A stretch of 64,000 bases of DNA from JAAXHH01 sp965248395 (lineage in GTDB: Bacteria > JAAXHH01): positions 2,728,001 to 2,792,000 of the forward strand of contig OZ252103.1 of the NCBI GenBank assembly GCA_965248395.1, given 5' to 3'. Positions 9,495 through 18,222 of the stretch are shown here, piece by piece. Position 1 is the stretch's first letter. Every line of letters begins with the position of its first letter. The notes below the pieces were generated by a model. The model was not told the DNA's origin. It ran no database searches and worked only from the letters and a program-made list of their open reading frames with translations. Both the position numbers and the translations under genes were made by a program.

Positions 9495-10355
9495 TTGACG
9501 GTAGAAGAGAACGTTGACCTGGACAGTTTCGAAACTGCGGGTTTCGTGATCCTGAAGGGATTCTACCCGGACCGGGTGGTGGAGGCCGCTCGCGGCGCCG
9601 CGGAAGAACTCGTGGATCGGTTCGCGAACCGGTTGATGTCAACCGGGAAGATTTCAAGGGATCACGCGGAGGCGTCCTTCGAGACACGTCTGGCCCGGAT
9701 CTGCAAGGACGCTCCGGACGAAGCGCCCCACATATTCCGCGAGGAACTTCACCTTGCGGGTATGTACGAAGTGTTTTTCTACCCGGCCTTGCTGGATATC
9801 GTGGAAACCCTTCTGGGAGATGAGCTTCGGCTGTACCCGAACTACTCCATCCGTCCCAAGCTGCCCGATCACGCCCCGACCCACGTCCTGTGGCACCAGG
9901 ACGGCGGATATACCTTCAATGTCCACCGCGACGGGGACCACAGCGCCGAAACGGTGGACGCCCTGCGCATGGTCAACGTCTGGTCGCCGCTGGTCCCCGC
10001 CCGCGAAGGAAACGGCTGCATGCAATTCATCCCGGGTACCCACAGGATCGGCATGGCCCGACACGAAGACCGCGAGTATTACCTTGAAATCTCACAGGCG
10101 GACCTGGAACCCTACGTGGACCAGGCCGTGTCCATAGAACTGGATCCGGGAGATGTCGTCCTCTTCCACAACATGCTCTACCACCAGGGATTGCCCAACC
10201 ACACCGACCAGGTGAGGTGGAGCATGGACTGGCGTTACCAGGACGCCAGCCAATCCACGCTGCGCAGTACGCGGGGCCATCTCGCCCGCAGCCGCCTGTA
10301 CCCTGACAAGGTAGTGCGCGACGCCGCTGACTGGACACGGCGGGTTTTCGAGTAA
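9495..10355 (+). CDS. Phytanoyl-CoA dioxygenase (PhyH) family protein
   Basis: The TTG start at 9495 gives 286 residues and is preferred because GGGAG lies nine bases upstream; an upstream in-frame TTG at 9477 lacks a ribosome-binding site. The full Fe(II)/2-oxoglutarate triad is present: HQD at 134-136 (VLWHQDGGYT), distal His near 230 (NMLYHQGLPNH) and Arg at about 241 (QVRWSMDWRY). The middle motif CMQFIPGTHRIGMARHED is also typical. It ends 41 bases before the ABC export genes and could be read with them, though a functional link is not evident. Substrate unknown. Confidence 0.88.
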   Translation: MTVEENVDLDSFETAGFVILKGFYPDRVVEAARGAAEELVDRFANRLMSTGKISRDHAEASFETRLARICKDAPDEAPHIFREELHLAGMYEVFFYPALLDIVETLLGDELRLYPNYSIRPKLPDHAPTHVLWHQDGGYTFNVHRDGDHSAETVDALRMVNVWSPLVPAREGNGCMQFIPGTHRIGMARHEDREYYLEISQADLEPYVDQAVSIELDPGDVVLFHNMLYHQGLPNHTDQVRWSMDWRYQDASQSTLRSTRGHLARSRLYPDKVVRDAADWTRRVFE

Positions 10356-10396
10356 CCGTTCCAGGCCAGTCCAGCCAACACAACCAGGGTTCTTCC

Positions 10397-11647
10397 TTGC
10401 TCAGCCTTCCAGATATACGTCTTGTATTCTTCCGTGAACTCCGCGGCGCCTTGCGGGAACGATCTATCGTCTTCAACGTCGTGCTGGTGCCTCTGTTTAT
10501 GTATCCTGTCATGCTGTGGCTGGCCTATACGGGACTTTCTTTCGTCATCGGCCAGACTGAGAACTTTACGGCCAGGGTGATGATCACAGGCGACCTGAAG
10601 GCGGGAGCTGTGTTCGTACGGAATATCGAGGCGGCGGACCGCGTGACGGTCGCCACCGAGGAGTCCCCCTGGGAGGCGATTCAAGACGGCCGGCTGGATC
10701 TCCTGGTCGAACTCGCTCCACGGGACGAGGGCTACGCGGATGATTTCGAGGTTCGGTTTACCGGCGACTCGTCGAAGGACCGGAGCCGGATTGCCATGAG
10801 CCGGATCGAAGGCCTCGTTACCCGCTACCGTACGGCATACCTGGAAAAGGCGGGACGGGACCGCGGACTGTCCGGTTCGGCATACCAGATGATCTGGATT
10901 GAAAGAGAAAACGTCGCCTCCAGCCGGGACATGGGGCGTTTCATTCTTGGCATGGTGGTCCCCTTGCTCGTCGTCGTGATGGTGGCCATCGGCGGGTTGT
11001 ACCCGGCGCTGGACGCTACGGCGGGAGAACGGGAACGATCCACCTGGGAAACCACGTTGACCGGGGCGACGGACCTCGTAAACATACTCGCTGGCAAGTA
11101 CCTGTACGTGGCCGCCCTTTCGACAACGGCCGGCCTGTTGAATTTCCTGGCCATGAGCCTTTCCATGCGGTCACTCATGACGCCGCTCCTGGGCGACCGT
11201 CTTCAGAACGTGGCCTTTGCTATCCCCTGGACGGCCGTACCCCTGATCGTCGTCGTGACGGTACTCCTCGCCATGTTCATATCGGCGTTTCTCATGGTCG
11301 TCGCCAGTTTCGCCCGGACTTTCAAGGACGCCCAGTCCATAGCAGGCCCTTTCATTACCGTCATGATCCTGGTACCCGCGGTCATCTTGCAGTTTCCCGG
11401 CCTGGAACTCACGACGTGGCTGGCTTGCGTCCCCGTCATCAATGTCTGCCTTGTGTTTCGGGAAGCCATCGGCGGAGACTATCACTGGCCGCAGATCGGC
11501 CTGACCCTGCTGGTGGAAATTCTGTGCATCTGGATCGTACTGCGGTTCGCGGTGGCAATCACCCGGTACGAGGATATCATGACCGGCAGCTACGAAGGCG
11601 GACTCACAGGATTCCTGAGACACCGGCTCCTTCGCCGAAACCCCTGA
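10397..11647 (+). CDS. ABC-2 type export permease (NatB-like)
   Basis: A 416-residue integral membrane protein. It has an N-terminal helix (SIVFNVVLVPLFMYPVMLWL), then a large extracytoplasmic domain, then a C-terminal bundle including FILGMVVPLLVVVMVAIGG and GPFITVMILVPAVILQFPG. The segment GERERSTWETTLTGATDLVN is the coupling region seen in NatB/ABC-2 permeases. The start is TTG with AGGG upstream. The ATPase gene begins four bases after its stop. Together with the ATPase and second permease it should form an exporter; NatAB exports sodium in Bacillus, but the substrate here is unproven. Confidence 0.85.
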   Translation: MLSLPDIRLVFFRELRGALRERSIVFNVVLVPLFMYPVMLWLAYTGLSFVIGQTENFTARVMITGDLKAGAVFVRNIEAADRVTVATEESPWEAIQDGRLDLLVELAPRDEGYADDFEVRFTGDSSKDRSRIAMSRIEGLVTRYRTAYLEKAGRDRGLSGSAYQMIWIERENVASSRDMGRFILGMVVPLLVVVMVAIGGLYPALDATAGERERSTWETTLTGATDLVNILAGKYLYVAALSTTAGLLNFLAMSLSMRSLMTPLLGDRLQNVAFAIPWTAVPLIVVVTVLLAMFISAFLMVVASFARTFKDAQSIAGPFITVMILVPAVILQFPGLELTTWLACVPVINVCLVFREAIGGDYHWPQIGLTLLVEILCIWIVLRFAVAITRYEDIMTGSYEGGLTGFLRHRLLRRNP

Positions 11648-11651
11648 GAGG

Positions 11652-12407
11652 ATGACATCCGTGACCGATCCCGTGTTCGTGAAGGACCTGACCAAGACTT
11701 TTTACGATGAATCCCGCGGTCCCATACACGCCGTACAGCAGATTGACTTTACCTGCCGGCCCGGCGAGATCTTCGGACTGCTGGGGGCGAACGGCGCCGG
11801 CAAAACGACCACCCTGCGCATGCTGACAACCATTCTCAAACCCACCTCCGGCACCGCGAAGATCATGGGGCACGACGTGGCCGGGGAACCCGTAGAAGTC
11901 CGCCGGCGCCTGGGTTTCTACTCGGCCACTACCGCTTTGTATCCACGGCTTACAGCCAGGGAGACCATCGAGTTTTTTGCCCGGATCAACAAGTACCCCG
12001 CCTCCGAGACACCTGGAAGGGTAGATGAACTGATCGAACGATTCGGTATCGGGGACTATGCGCGCACCCGTATCGACAAACTCTCCAGCGGCATGAAGCA
12101 GAAAGTGGCAATTGCCCGCACCGTGGCGCACGATCCGCCGATCCTGGTCTTCGACGAGCCCACCGTCGGGTTGGATGTCCTCAACGCCCTGGAAATGCAG
12201 GCCATCATGACAGAATTGAAAGAGCAGGGAAAGACCATCCTGTTCTCTACCCACATCATGAGCGAAGCGGAAAAACTGTGCGACCGGATCGCCATCATCC
12301 ATAGGGGGCGCATCTTGGCCAGCGGAACCCTGGAAGCGCTTCGGGAAAAAACCGGCGCCCATTACCTCGAAGACGTCTTCGTCGCCTGCATCAGAGAGAT
12401 CCCATGA
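11652..12407 (+). CDS. ABC exporter ATPase (NatA-like)
   Basis: A 251-residue ABC ATPase with Walker A GANGAGKTT near residues 45-53, Q-loop region RLGFYSATTALYPRLTARE, signature LSSGMKQKVAIART near 140-153, Walker B ILVFDEPTVGLD and the switch His in ILFSTHIMSEAEKLCD. The family is the ABC-2 exporter group (NatA/CcmA-like). It lies between two permease genes and overlaps the second by four bases (ATGA), so translation is coupled and a heteromeric exporter is likely. Confidence 0.92.
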   Translation: MTSVTDPVFVKDLTKTFYDESRGPIHAVQQIDFTCRPGEIFGLLGANGAGKTTTLRMLTTILKPTSGTAKIMGHDVAGEPVEVRRRLGFYSATTALYPRLTARETIEFFARINKYPASETPGRVDELIERFGIGDYARTRIDKLSSGMKQKVAIARTVAHDPPILVFDEPTVGLDVLNALEMQAIMTELKEQGKTILFSTHIMSEAEKLCDRIAIIHRGRILASGTLEALREKTGAHYLEDVFVACIREIP

Positions 12408-14530
12408 ACCGCGAAACGATCGGACTGCTGGTCAAACACGAAATGCGCATGCTGTTGCGGGACCGGCGGACGGTGGTATTGAGTCTTCTCCTGCCGCTCC
12501 TCATTTTGCCGATCATCCTCTTCGGCTTGAAATTCATGAGCGAATGGCGCAGGGAACAACTAGACACGACGGAGTACCGCTACGCCGTTGTCGGTGATTA
12601 CGCCGATCCGGTGCGGGCACTTGTTCGAAAGGGGGCTCTCCTCGCGGAGAATGAGGTCGAAGGAGACCAACAAAAGGAGTCTTTTCTCGAAGTGATGGCC
12701 ATAAGTCCCGATTCGAGTCTTGCCGCTGGTGACCTGGATTTCTACCTGGAAGCCATGACCGGTGCGGAAGTCGATTCGCTCGACCGGGAAGATGAACGGC
12801 CGGACGCCGGAGACGGCGTGGACGAAGAGGGTTCCGAGTTGACCGTGGCGGACGTGCGATATTCGGGGGTCCCCGTGGTCAAGGTCTACTTTCGCGCCAA
12901 CCGGGACGAATCCAGAACGGGCAGCGCCCGTCTGGTTGACCTCCTGGTGGATGCCAGGAAACGGGACCGGACCGACGAACTGCGCAGACGGGGTTTCGAG
13001 GCAGATCCGGAAGAGTCCATAGCGCTTTCGACGGTAGACGTGGCGACCCCGGAACAGGCGGCAGGGTTCTATTTCGGGCGTCTGCTGCCGCTGTTGCTCG
13101 TGTTCCTCACGCTTACCGGCGCATCTGTGGCGGCCATGGACAGTATTGCGGGTGAAAAGGAACGGGGTTCCCTGGAAACCCTTTTGACCACGTCGGTCAG
13201 CCGGTTCGAAATCGTTACCGCCAAGCAGTTGACGATTCTGTCCGTCGCCCTGTTCATCACCCTGGCCCAGGCCGGCAACCTCTTCGTATATCTAGCCCTC
13301 GGATTCATCGAGTTTTCCGCGGAGCTGGAGATCGACGTGTCGCCCGGGGCCGTGCTGGTGTTGTTCGCCCTTTTCGTCCCAGTGGCCGTGGTGGTATCGT
13401 CCCTGCTGCTCCTGGTATCGGCCTACGCAAAGACTTACAGGGAGACGCAACTGTATCTCCTGCCCGTGTTTCTCGGCCTCATGATCCTGACGGCGGCGGG
13501 CCTGCTGCCGGCCATATCCCTGCGTTCGTTAATCGCCGTCGTTCCCGTCGCAAACGTCAGTGTCGCCGTACGGGAAATCATGGTCGGCCATTACGATCTT
13601 CCCATGCTCGCGGTAACCTGCGTGTCCATGATCGGTACGGCCTTCCTGCTGCTCCGGCTGTCGTCACGCATGCTGGCGATGGAAAGACTCATAACCTCGC
13701 AGGATACGGACGAGGCAGATTACGAAGGAGGCGCCGCGCTGTTTCCCAAGAGAGTGCTCCTGTGGTTTGCGGGCATGTGGGCGCTGATCGTCATCGCACC
13801 ATCGAACGTGGACGCGTTGACCCGGCTCGAGGGCCAGTGGGCCTTCAATATGTTCGGCATCATGCTCGGCGCCTCGATCCTGATGATCCGCGTTCACCGG
13901 CTCGACTGGCGGAAGGCCCTGGCGCTCCGGCCGGTGAAACCGCAGGTCTGGCTGGCGGTTTTGCTCCTCGTGCCTTCGACATTGCTGACCGGGATCTTCG
14001 TCGTAGGGCTGTCCAGGGTATTCCTGCCCTTCCCGGAAGAAATGCTGGAAAAGTTCGCCAGCCAGCTCATTCCGGACGACTTCCCAATGTGGAAGATCAT
14101 GCTCATGCTGGCGATCACGCCCGGTATCGTGGAAGAAATGGCCTTTCGCGGCCTGCTGCTGCATGGGTTACACCGGCGGCTCAGACCCCTGGTGCTCATC
14201 CTGGTGGTCGGCGTCCTGTTCGGCCTGTTCCACCAGGCCCTTTTCCGGATTATCCCCACGGCTTACCTGGGCATGGTACTGACCACCGTGGCCGTCCTCT
14301 CCGGTTCGATCTTTCCGTGCATGTTGCTCCACGCCGGCAACAATGCCTTCGCCTTCATCCTCTACCGGTATGGTGTTGAAATTGAAAGCTGGCCCCCGGA
14401 ACTGCTCCTGCTGAACATACCGGTATTCGTCTTTGCGATCTATCTTCTGTACCGGTATAGAACCCCCTATCCCGGCCTGTTGCCCTTCAGGAAACGAGTC
14501 ACCGGAGAACTCCCGGTGGATCGCATATAG
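12404..14530 (+). CDS. ABC-2 permease fused to a CPBP-family intramembrane protease
   Basis: A 708-residue fusion. Residues 1-430 are an ABC-2/NatB permease with a first helix near 20-40, an acidic extracytoplasmic domain and the motif DSIAGEKERGSLETLLTTSV. The C-terminal part is a CPBP (CAAX-like, Abi) membrane metalloprotease: EEMAFRGLLLHGLHRRL (motif 1 EExxxR), FGLFHQALFRIIPTAYLG (motif 2) and MLLHAGNNAFAF (motif 3 HxxxN). All catalytic residues are kept, so proteolytic activity is possible. CPBP enzymes process prenylated proteins or bacteriocin-related targets, or act in immunity. The fusion suggests peptide or protein maturation coupled to export (inference). Confidence 0.88.
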   Translation: MNRETIGLLVKHEMRMLLRDRRTVVLSLLLPLLILPIILFGLKFMSEWRREQLDTTEYRYAVVGDYADPVRALVRKGALLAENEVEGDQQKESFLEVMAISPDSSLAAGDLDFYLEAMTGAEVDSLDREDERPDAGDGVDEEGSELTVADVRYSGVPVVKVYFRANRDESRTGSARLVDLLVDARKRDRTDELRRRGFEADPEESIALSTVDVATPEQAAGFYFGRLLPLLLVFLTLTGASVAAMDSIAGEKERGSLETLLTTSVSRFEIVTAKQLTILSVALFITLAQAGNLFVYLALGFIEFSAELEIDVSPGAVLVLFALFVPVAVVVSSLLLLVSAYAKTYRETQLYLLPVFLGLMILTAAGLLPAISLRSLIAVVPVANVSVAVREIMVGHYDLPMLAVTCVSMIGTAFLLLRLSSRMLAMERLITSQDTDEADYEGGAALFPKRVLLWFAGMWALIVIAPSNVDALTRLEGQWAFNMFGIMLGASILMIRVHRLDWRKALALRPVKPQVWLAVLLLVPSTLLTGIFVVGLSRVFLPFPEEMLEKFASQLIPDDFPMWKIMLMLAITPGIVEEMAFRGLLLHGLHRRLRPLVLILVVGVLFGLFHQALFRIIPTAYLGMVLTTVAVLSGSIFPCMLLHAGNNAFAFILYRYGVEIESWPPELLLLNIPVFVFAIYLLYRYRTPYPGLLPFRKRVTGELPVDRI

Positions 14531-14630
14531 ATATTGCGTCTTGCGACCTGCATCCTTATATTTTCACTGGTCTCCAGGGATTCCCGTGTTCATGCCCTGA
14601 CTTCGATTCCGGTTGCGATCCGTCCCGTCC

Positions 14631-15224
14631 ATGTCTCGATTCACTCAGCATCCGTTCTTCCTGTTTCTCCGGGTCATGTTGAAAAACCCGAAGCGCGTGT
14701 GTGCCTTGACACCCAGTTCGAGGATGCTCGCCCGGGCTATGGCCAGGGGATTGGTAATCGATGCCAACGAATCCGTCATGGAAATGGGGCCCGGCACGGG
14801 CGCGCTGACAGACCAGATCCGGCACATCCTGCCTGATGACGACGGATATATCGGCATCGAACTGGAACCCCGATTCGTCGACCTGCTTCGGGAACGTTTT
14901 CCCAACCTGCGCTTTGAACAGAACACCGTCACCAGGGCCTTCCAGGTGCATGCGGATTCGGGGACCCCTCCGGTAAAGGTCGTCATCTGCGGACTGCCCA
15001 TCTCCACGTTGCCGATACCCGTCATCGATGAAATCATCGGCAACCTGGACCGGCTCCTGGACCCCGGTTCGGTTTTCCGCATGTACCAGTACGTCCACGC
15101 GTACTACCTGCCCTCGGCGATCCGTTTTCGACGACGCATGGCGTCCCTGTTTTCCGACTACCGGTGCGAGGCGCTCGTTCTAAGGAACCTGCCGCCCGCC
15201 CTGGTCCTCACCTGGTCGCGTTGA
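14631..15224 (+). CDS. Class I SAM-dependent methyltransferase, PmtA-like
   Basis: The ATG at 14631 gives 197 residues. The N-terminus FLRVMLKNPKRVCALTPSSR and the SAM-binding motif VMEMGPGTGALTDQI, followed by YIGIELEPRFVDLLRERFPN, match the phospholipid N-methyltransferase/rRNA dimethylase-like group (PmtA). The motif IV region VVICGLPISTLP also agrees. PmtA methylates phosphatidylethanolamine towards phosphatidylcholine, and this is the best guess, not proof. An upstream TTG (14613) is possible but homologous proteins begin near the chosen ATG. It stands alone, about 100 bases after the exporter operon. Confidence 0.7.
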   Translation: MSRFTQHPFFLFLRVMLKNPKRVCALTPSSRMLARAMARGLVIDANESVMEMGPGTGALTDQIRHILPDDDGYIGIELEPRFVDLLRERFPNLRFEQNTVTRAFQVHADSGTPPVKVVICGLPISTLPIPVIDEIIGNLDRLLDPGSVFRMYQYVHAYYLPSAIRFRRRMASLFSDYRCEALVLRNLPPALVLTWSR

Positions 15225-15370
15225 TAATTTAAAGTATTACAGGACGGAGATTGTAGAATACTGTGGTTCTTAGCTCCGCCTCAAGGTCTGCCGGGCATTC
15301 CCCGCGAATATCGGACCGACATGCTGGCTGCCGGAATCTATCGCACACAAGGCCCCTTGCTTGAAAGGAA

Positions 15371-15386
15371 TCCTTCCAGGAAGGAA
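15371..15386 (+). promoter_or_regulatory. Palindrome covering the ribosome-binding region of the DUF5916 gene
   Basis: TCCTTCC, one base and GGAAGGA (15371-15385) form a perfect inverted repeat that contains the only Shine-Dalgarno-like sequence before the ATG at 15398. It could limit translation start. The rest of 15225-15397 shows no gene. Confidence 0.3.
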
Positions 15387-15397
15387 CTTCGACATAC

Positions 15398-18097
15398 ATG
15401 TGTATTCGGTCTCGCCTCTTGCCGGTTTTCTCGCTCTTCTTGTACTTCGTTCTCACTCATGACGCCGCTTCCGCCCAGAACGGCGATAACGCGCCTCCCG
15501 TACCAGCTCTGGAGGCCGCACAGCGGGTGGGCGACGTTACCATAGACGGCAGGCTCGACGAATCGGCCTGGCTCGCGGCGGTTCCGACACTGCATTTCGT
15601 CCAGCGTGAACCCGTCGAGGGCGCCAATCCAGATGAAATCACCGAAGTCCGGGTGCTTTATGACGACGACGCGATCTACATCGGCGCCCGGATGTACGAC
15701 GACCATCCCGAGGATATAGGCAAACAACTGGTCCGCCGAGACGAACGGGGCCAGTTCGACCTGTTCTCCGTATCCCTCGATCCGAACAATGACAGGCGGA
15801 CGGGATACCAGTTCCGCATCAGCGCCTCAGGCGTGCAGCGCGACGCCTACCTGTACGATGACGTCAGGCAGGACGACGCCTGGAACGCCGTGTGGGCGTC
15901 CGGCGTGGAAATCGACGACCAGGGATGGGTCGCCGAATTGCGCATTCCCCTTTCCCAGATTCGATATGACGCAACGGAGGAAGCACAATCGTGGGGCATC
16001 AATTTCATGCGGCGGCGCCTTGCGACGAACGAGATCATGGAATTTGCCCTCCAGTCACGCGTGAGGTACGGCCGGGTCAGCGTATTCGGCCGCCTGAACG
16101 GGCTGCTCCTGCCCACGGAGGGCGGCCGTATGGAGTTCAGGCCCTATACGCTGGGCAGCGTGAGGACTGCGCGGGCAGACCAGGGCAATCCCTTCTTCGA
16201 CGGATCCGATCTCAGCACGCGCTTGGGGCTCGACATGCGGTACGGTCTCGGATCGTCCTATACCCTGGACATGACCTTCAACCCCGATTTCGGCCAGGTG
16301 GAGGTCGACCCGGCCGTGGTGAACCTTTCCGCCTTCGAGACGTTCTTCCAGGAGAGGCGGCCGTTTTTCGTGGAGGACGCCCAGGTCTTCGACTTCAACC
16401 TCTCCGGCAGAGACGAACTTTTCTACAGCCGACGCATCGGCCGGCAACCCCGGGGAGATGAGCCGGACGGCACCGATTTTTCCGATATACCCACGGAGAC
16501 GAGTATTCTTGGCGCGGCCAAGATCACGGGGCGGTCGCCTGGAGGCGTATCCATAGGCGTACTGGCAGCCGTCACGGGAAAGGAGAAGGGGAAGGCCTTC
16601 TCCAAAGCGGAAGACCGTACCATGGAGTTCACGGTGGAACCCCGGGCGGAGTACGGGGTGTTCCGGGTACGCAGGGATTTCAGAAACGGCGCCTCCCAGG
16701 TAGGCGCGGTAAGTTCGCTGATGCACAGGGACCTGCCCAAGGACGGCGCCTTCGACGCCCTGACCTCTCGGGCCTTCACCGCCGGACTGGATTTCGAACA
16801 CAACTGGGGAGGAAGCCGTTCCAGGGACTGGGCCGTGTACGGCTATTTCGCCGGAAGCCGAGTCCAGGGCAGCAAAGAAGCCCTGATCCGTCTGCAGCGG
16901 TCCAGCAACCACTACTTCCAGCGTCCCGACGCTACGCGCTTCGCGGTGGATTCCACCGCCACGTCCATGAACGGGTACAACTGGCGCATGCAGCTCGCCA
17001 AGCGTACTACGAATCACTGGTCCGGCTCTGCCTGGTTCGCCGAGATATCACCTGGTTTCGAGATCAACGACCTGGGGTTCTCGAGGTCGAACGAACGTCT
17101 CGACGGCGGCGCAAGGGTTGAATATCGCAACATCACGCCCGGACGGCTCTTTCGAAACTACCGGTTCAGTGTCTTCACGTTCTACAACTTCCGGCACGAG
17201 GCCCTCGACGATCCCTGGACCTGGTCCTCCTGGCGCCACGCTTACAAGAGCGGCGCCTTCTTTGCCGGCGCCCGTTTCGAACTCGAAAACTACTGGGGAA
17301 TCGGATTCGATTCCCGGTATTCTCCCACCCGGTTCAGCGGAACGCGGACGCGGGGCGGACCGGTCATGGAGAACCCCGGTTCCTATTCCGTCGGTATGGA
17401 TATCAGCTCCGACCGGAGAAAGAAGGTTTCCCTGCGCTCGGGGCTAGACTACGAACGCGTCCAACATGGCGGCTACGAGTGGCGCACCGGGATTTATGCC
17501 TCCATACGGCCGACATCCAACTTCGAAATGGAAGTGTCTCCGAACTTCCGCTGGGAGAAGAATCCGTCGCAGTACGTCACGCAAACCGACGCGCTTTCCT
17601 TTGAACCCACCTTTGGCCGGCGGTACCTGTTCTCGGTTCTGAAACGCCGGTCTCTTTCCCTGGTGACCCGGTTGAACGTGACTTTTTCTCCCAACCTGAC
17701 CCTGCAGCTATATGCCCAGCCGCTACTGTCCGCGGGAGACTATCTCAACTACAAGCAACTCCTTCGTACGAAGAGTTTCGATTTCGACGTGCTGGAGGAA
17801 GGCACGCGGTCCTACATTGATCCGGTGGACGGGCAGCGGCATCTCGATTTCGACGGCGACGGGATGGCGGACATCGGGTTTTCCGACCGGGATTTCAATA
17901 TCCAGTCTCTGCGCATGAACGTGGTGCTTCGGTGGGAGTACCGTCCGGGTTCCCGCGTGTTTTTGGTCTGGCAGCAAAACCGCAGCGAACGCGATCAGAC
18001 CGGATCGCTGGACCTGGGCAGAGACCTGAGCAACCTTTTCGGCGCAGAATCGGAGAATATCTTCATCATCAAGTTCAACTACTGGTTCGGCGTATAG
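15398..18097 (+). CDS. CBM9-like / DUF5916 outer-membrane beta-barrel protein
   Basis: An 899-residue exported protein. Residues 1-26 are a signal peptide ending AASAQ. Residues about 40-220 resemble the family 9 carbohydrate-binding-like domain found at the N-terminus of DUF5916 proteins (VTIDGRLDESAWLAAVPTL, VRVLYDDDAIYIGARMYDD). The remainder is a DUF5916-type barrel with FQERRPFFVEDAQVFDF and many alternating aromatic strands, ending in FIIKFNYWFGV with a hydrophobic terminus suited to outer-membrane insertion. The family is widespread in Bacteroidetes and related phyla, and its function is unknown. It is transcribed alone between a methyltransferase and dsbD. Confidence 0.85.
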   Translation: MCIRSRLLPVFSLFLYFVLTHDAASAQNGDNAPPVPALEAAQRVGDVTIDGRLDESAWLAAVPTLHFVQREPVEGANPDEITEVRVLYDDDAIYIGARMYDDHPEDIGKQLVRRDERGQFDLFSVSLDPNNDRRTGYQFRISASGVQRDAYLYDDVRQDDAWNAVWASGVEIDDQGWVAELRIPLSQIRYDATEEAQSWGINFMRRRLATNEIMEFALQSRVRYGRVSVFGRLNGLLLPTEGGRMEFRPYTLGSVRTARADQGNPFFDGSDLSTRLGLDMRYGLGSSYTLDMTFNPDFGQVEVDPAVVNLSAFETFFQERRPFFVEDAQVFDFNLSGRDELFYSRRIGRQPRGDEPDGTDFSDIPTETSILGAAKITGRSPGGVSIGVLAAVTGKEKGKAFSKAEDRTMEFTVEPRAEYGVFRVRRDFRNGASQVGAVSSLMHRDLPKDGAFDALTSRAFTAGLDFEHNWGGSRSRDWAVYGYFAGSRVQGSKEALIRLQRSSNHYFQRPDATRFAVDSTATSMNGYNWRMQLAKRTTNHWSGSAWFAEISPGFEINDLGFSRSNERLDGGARVEYRNITPGRLFRNYRFSVFTFYNFRHEALDDPWTWSSWRHAYKSGAFFAGARFELENYWGIGFDSRYSPTRFSGTRTRGGPVMENPGSYSVGMDISSDRRKKVSLRSGLDYERVQHGGYEWRTGIYASIRPTSNFEMEVSPNFRWEKNPSQYVTQTDALSFEPTFGRRYLFSVLKRRSLSLVTRLNVTFSPNLTLQLYAQPLLSAGDYLNYKQLLRTKSFDFDVLEEGTRSYIDPVDGQRHLDFDGDGMADIGFSDRDFNIQSLRMNVVLRWEYRPGSRVFLVWQQNRSERDQTGSLDLGRDLSNLFGAESENIFIIKFNYWFGV

Positions 18098-18107
18098 TCG
18101 GCCTTAC

Positions 18108-18183
18108 GGACCGCATTGCGGCTTGACAGCCCTTGATTCGGATGTTCATATTGATGTTGTGTAATGCGGTCCGCAGCAATGCG
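18108..18183 (+). repeat. Nested inverted repeats flanking a promoter
   Basis: GGACCGCATT (18108-18117) is repeated inverted as AATGCGGTCC (18163-18172), and CCGCATTGC (18111-18119) is repeated inverted as GCAATGCGG (18175-18183). The left arm can therefore pair with either right arm. The arms flank the promoter at 18123-18152. The structure may act as an operator pair, an attenuator-like switch or a terminator for the upstream gene, although no T-run follows. Confidence 0.6.
18123..18152 (+). promoter_or_regulatory. Promoter for dsbD
   Basis: A perfect TTGACA (18123-18128) is followed after 18 bases by CATATT (18147-18152). It lies between inverted repeats and about 70 bases ahead of the first possible start of dsbD. 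Confidence 0.5.
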
Positions 18184-18222
18184 GATGCAGGTCGAAGTAA
18201 ATGATCACAGGGGCATTTAACC

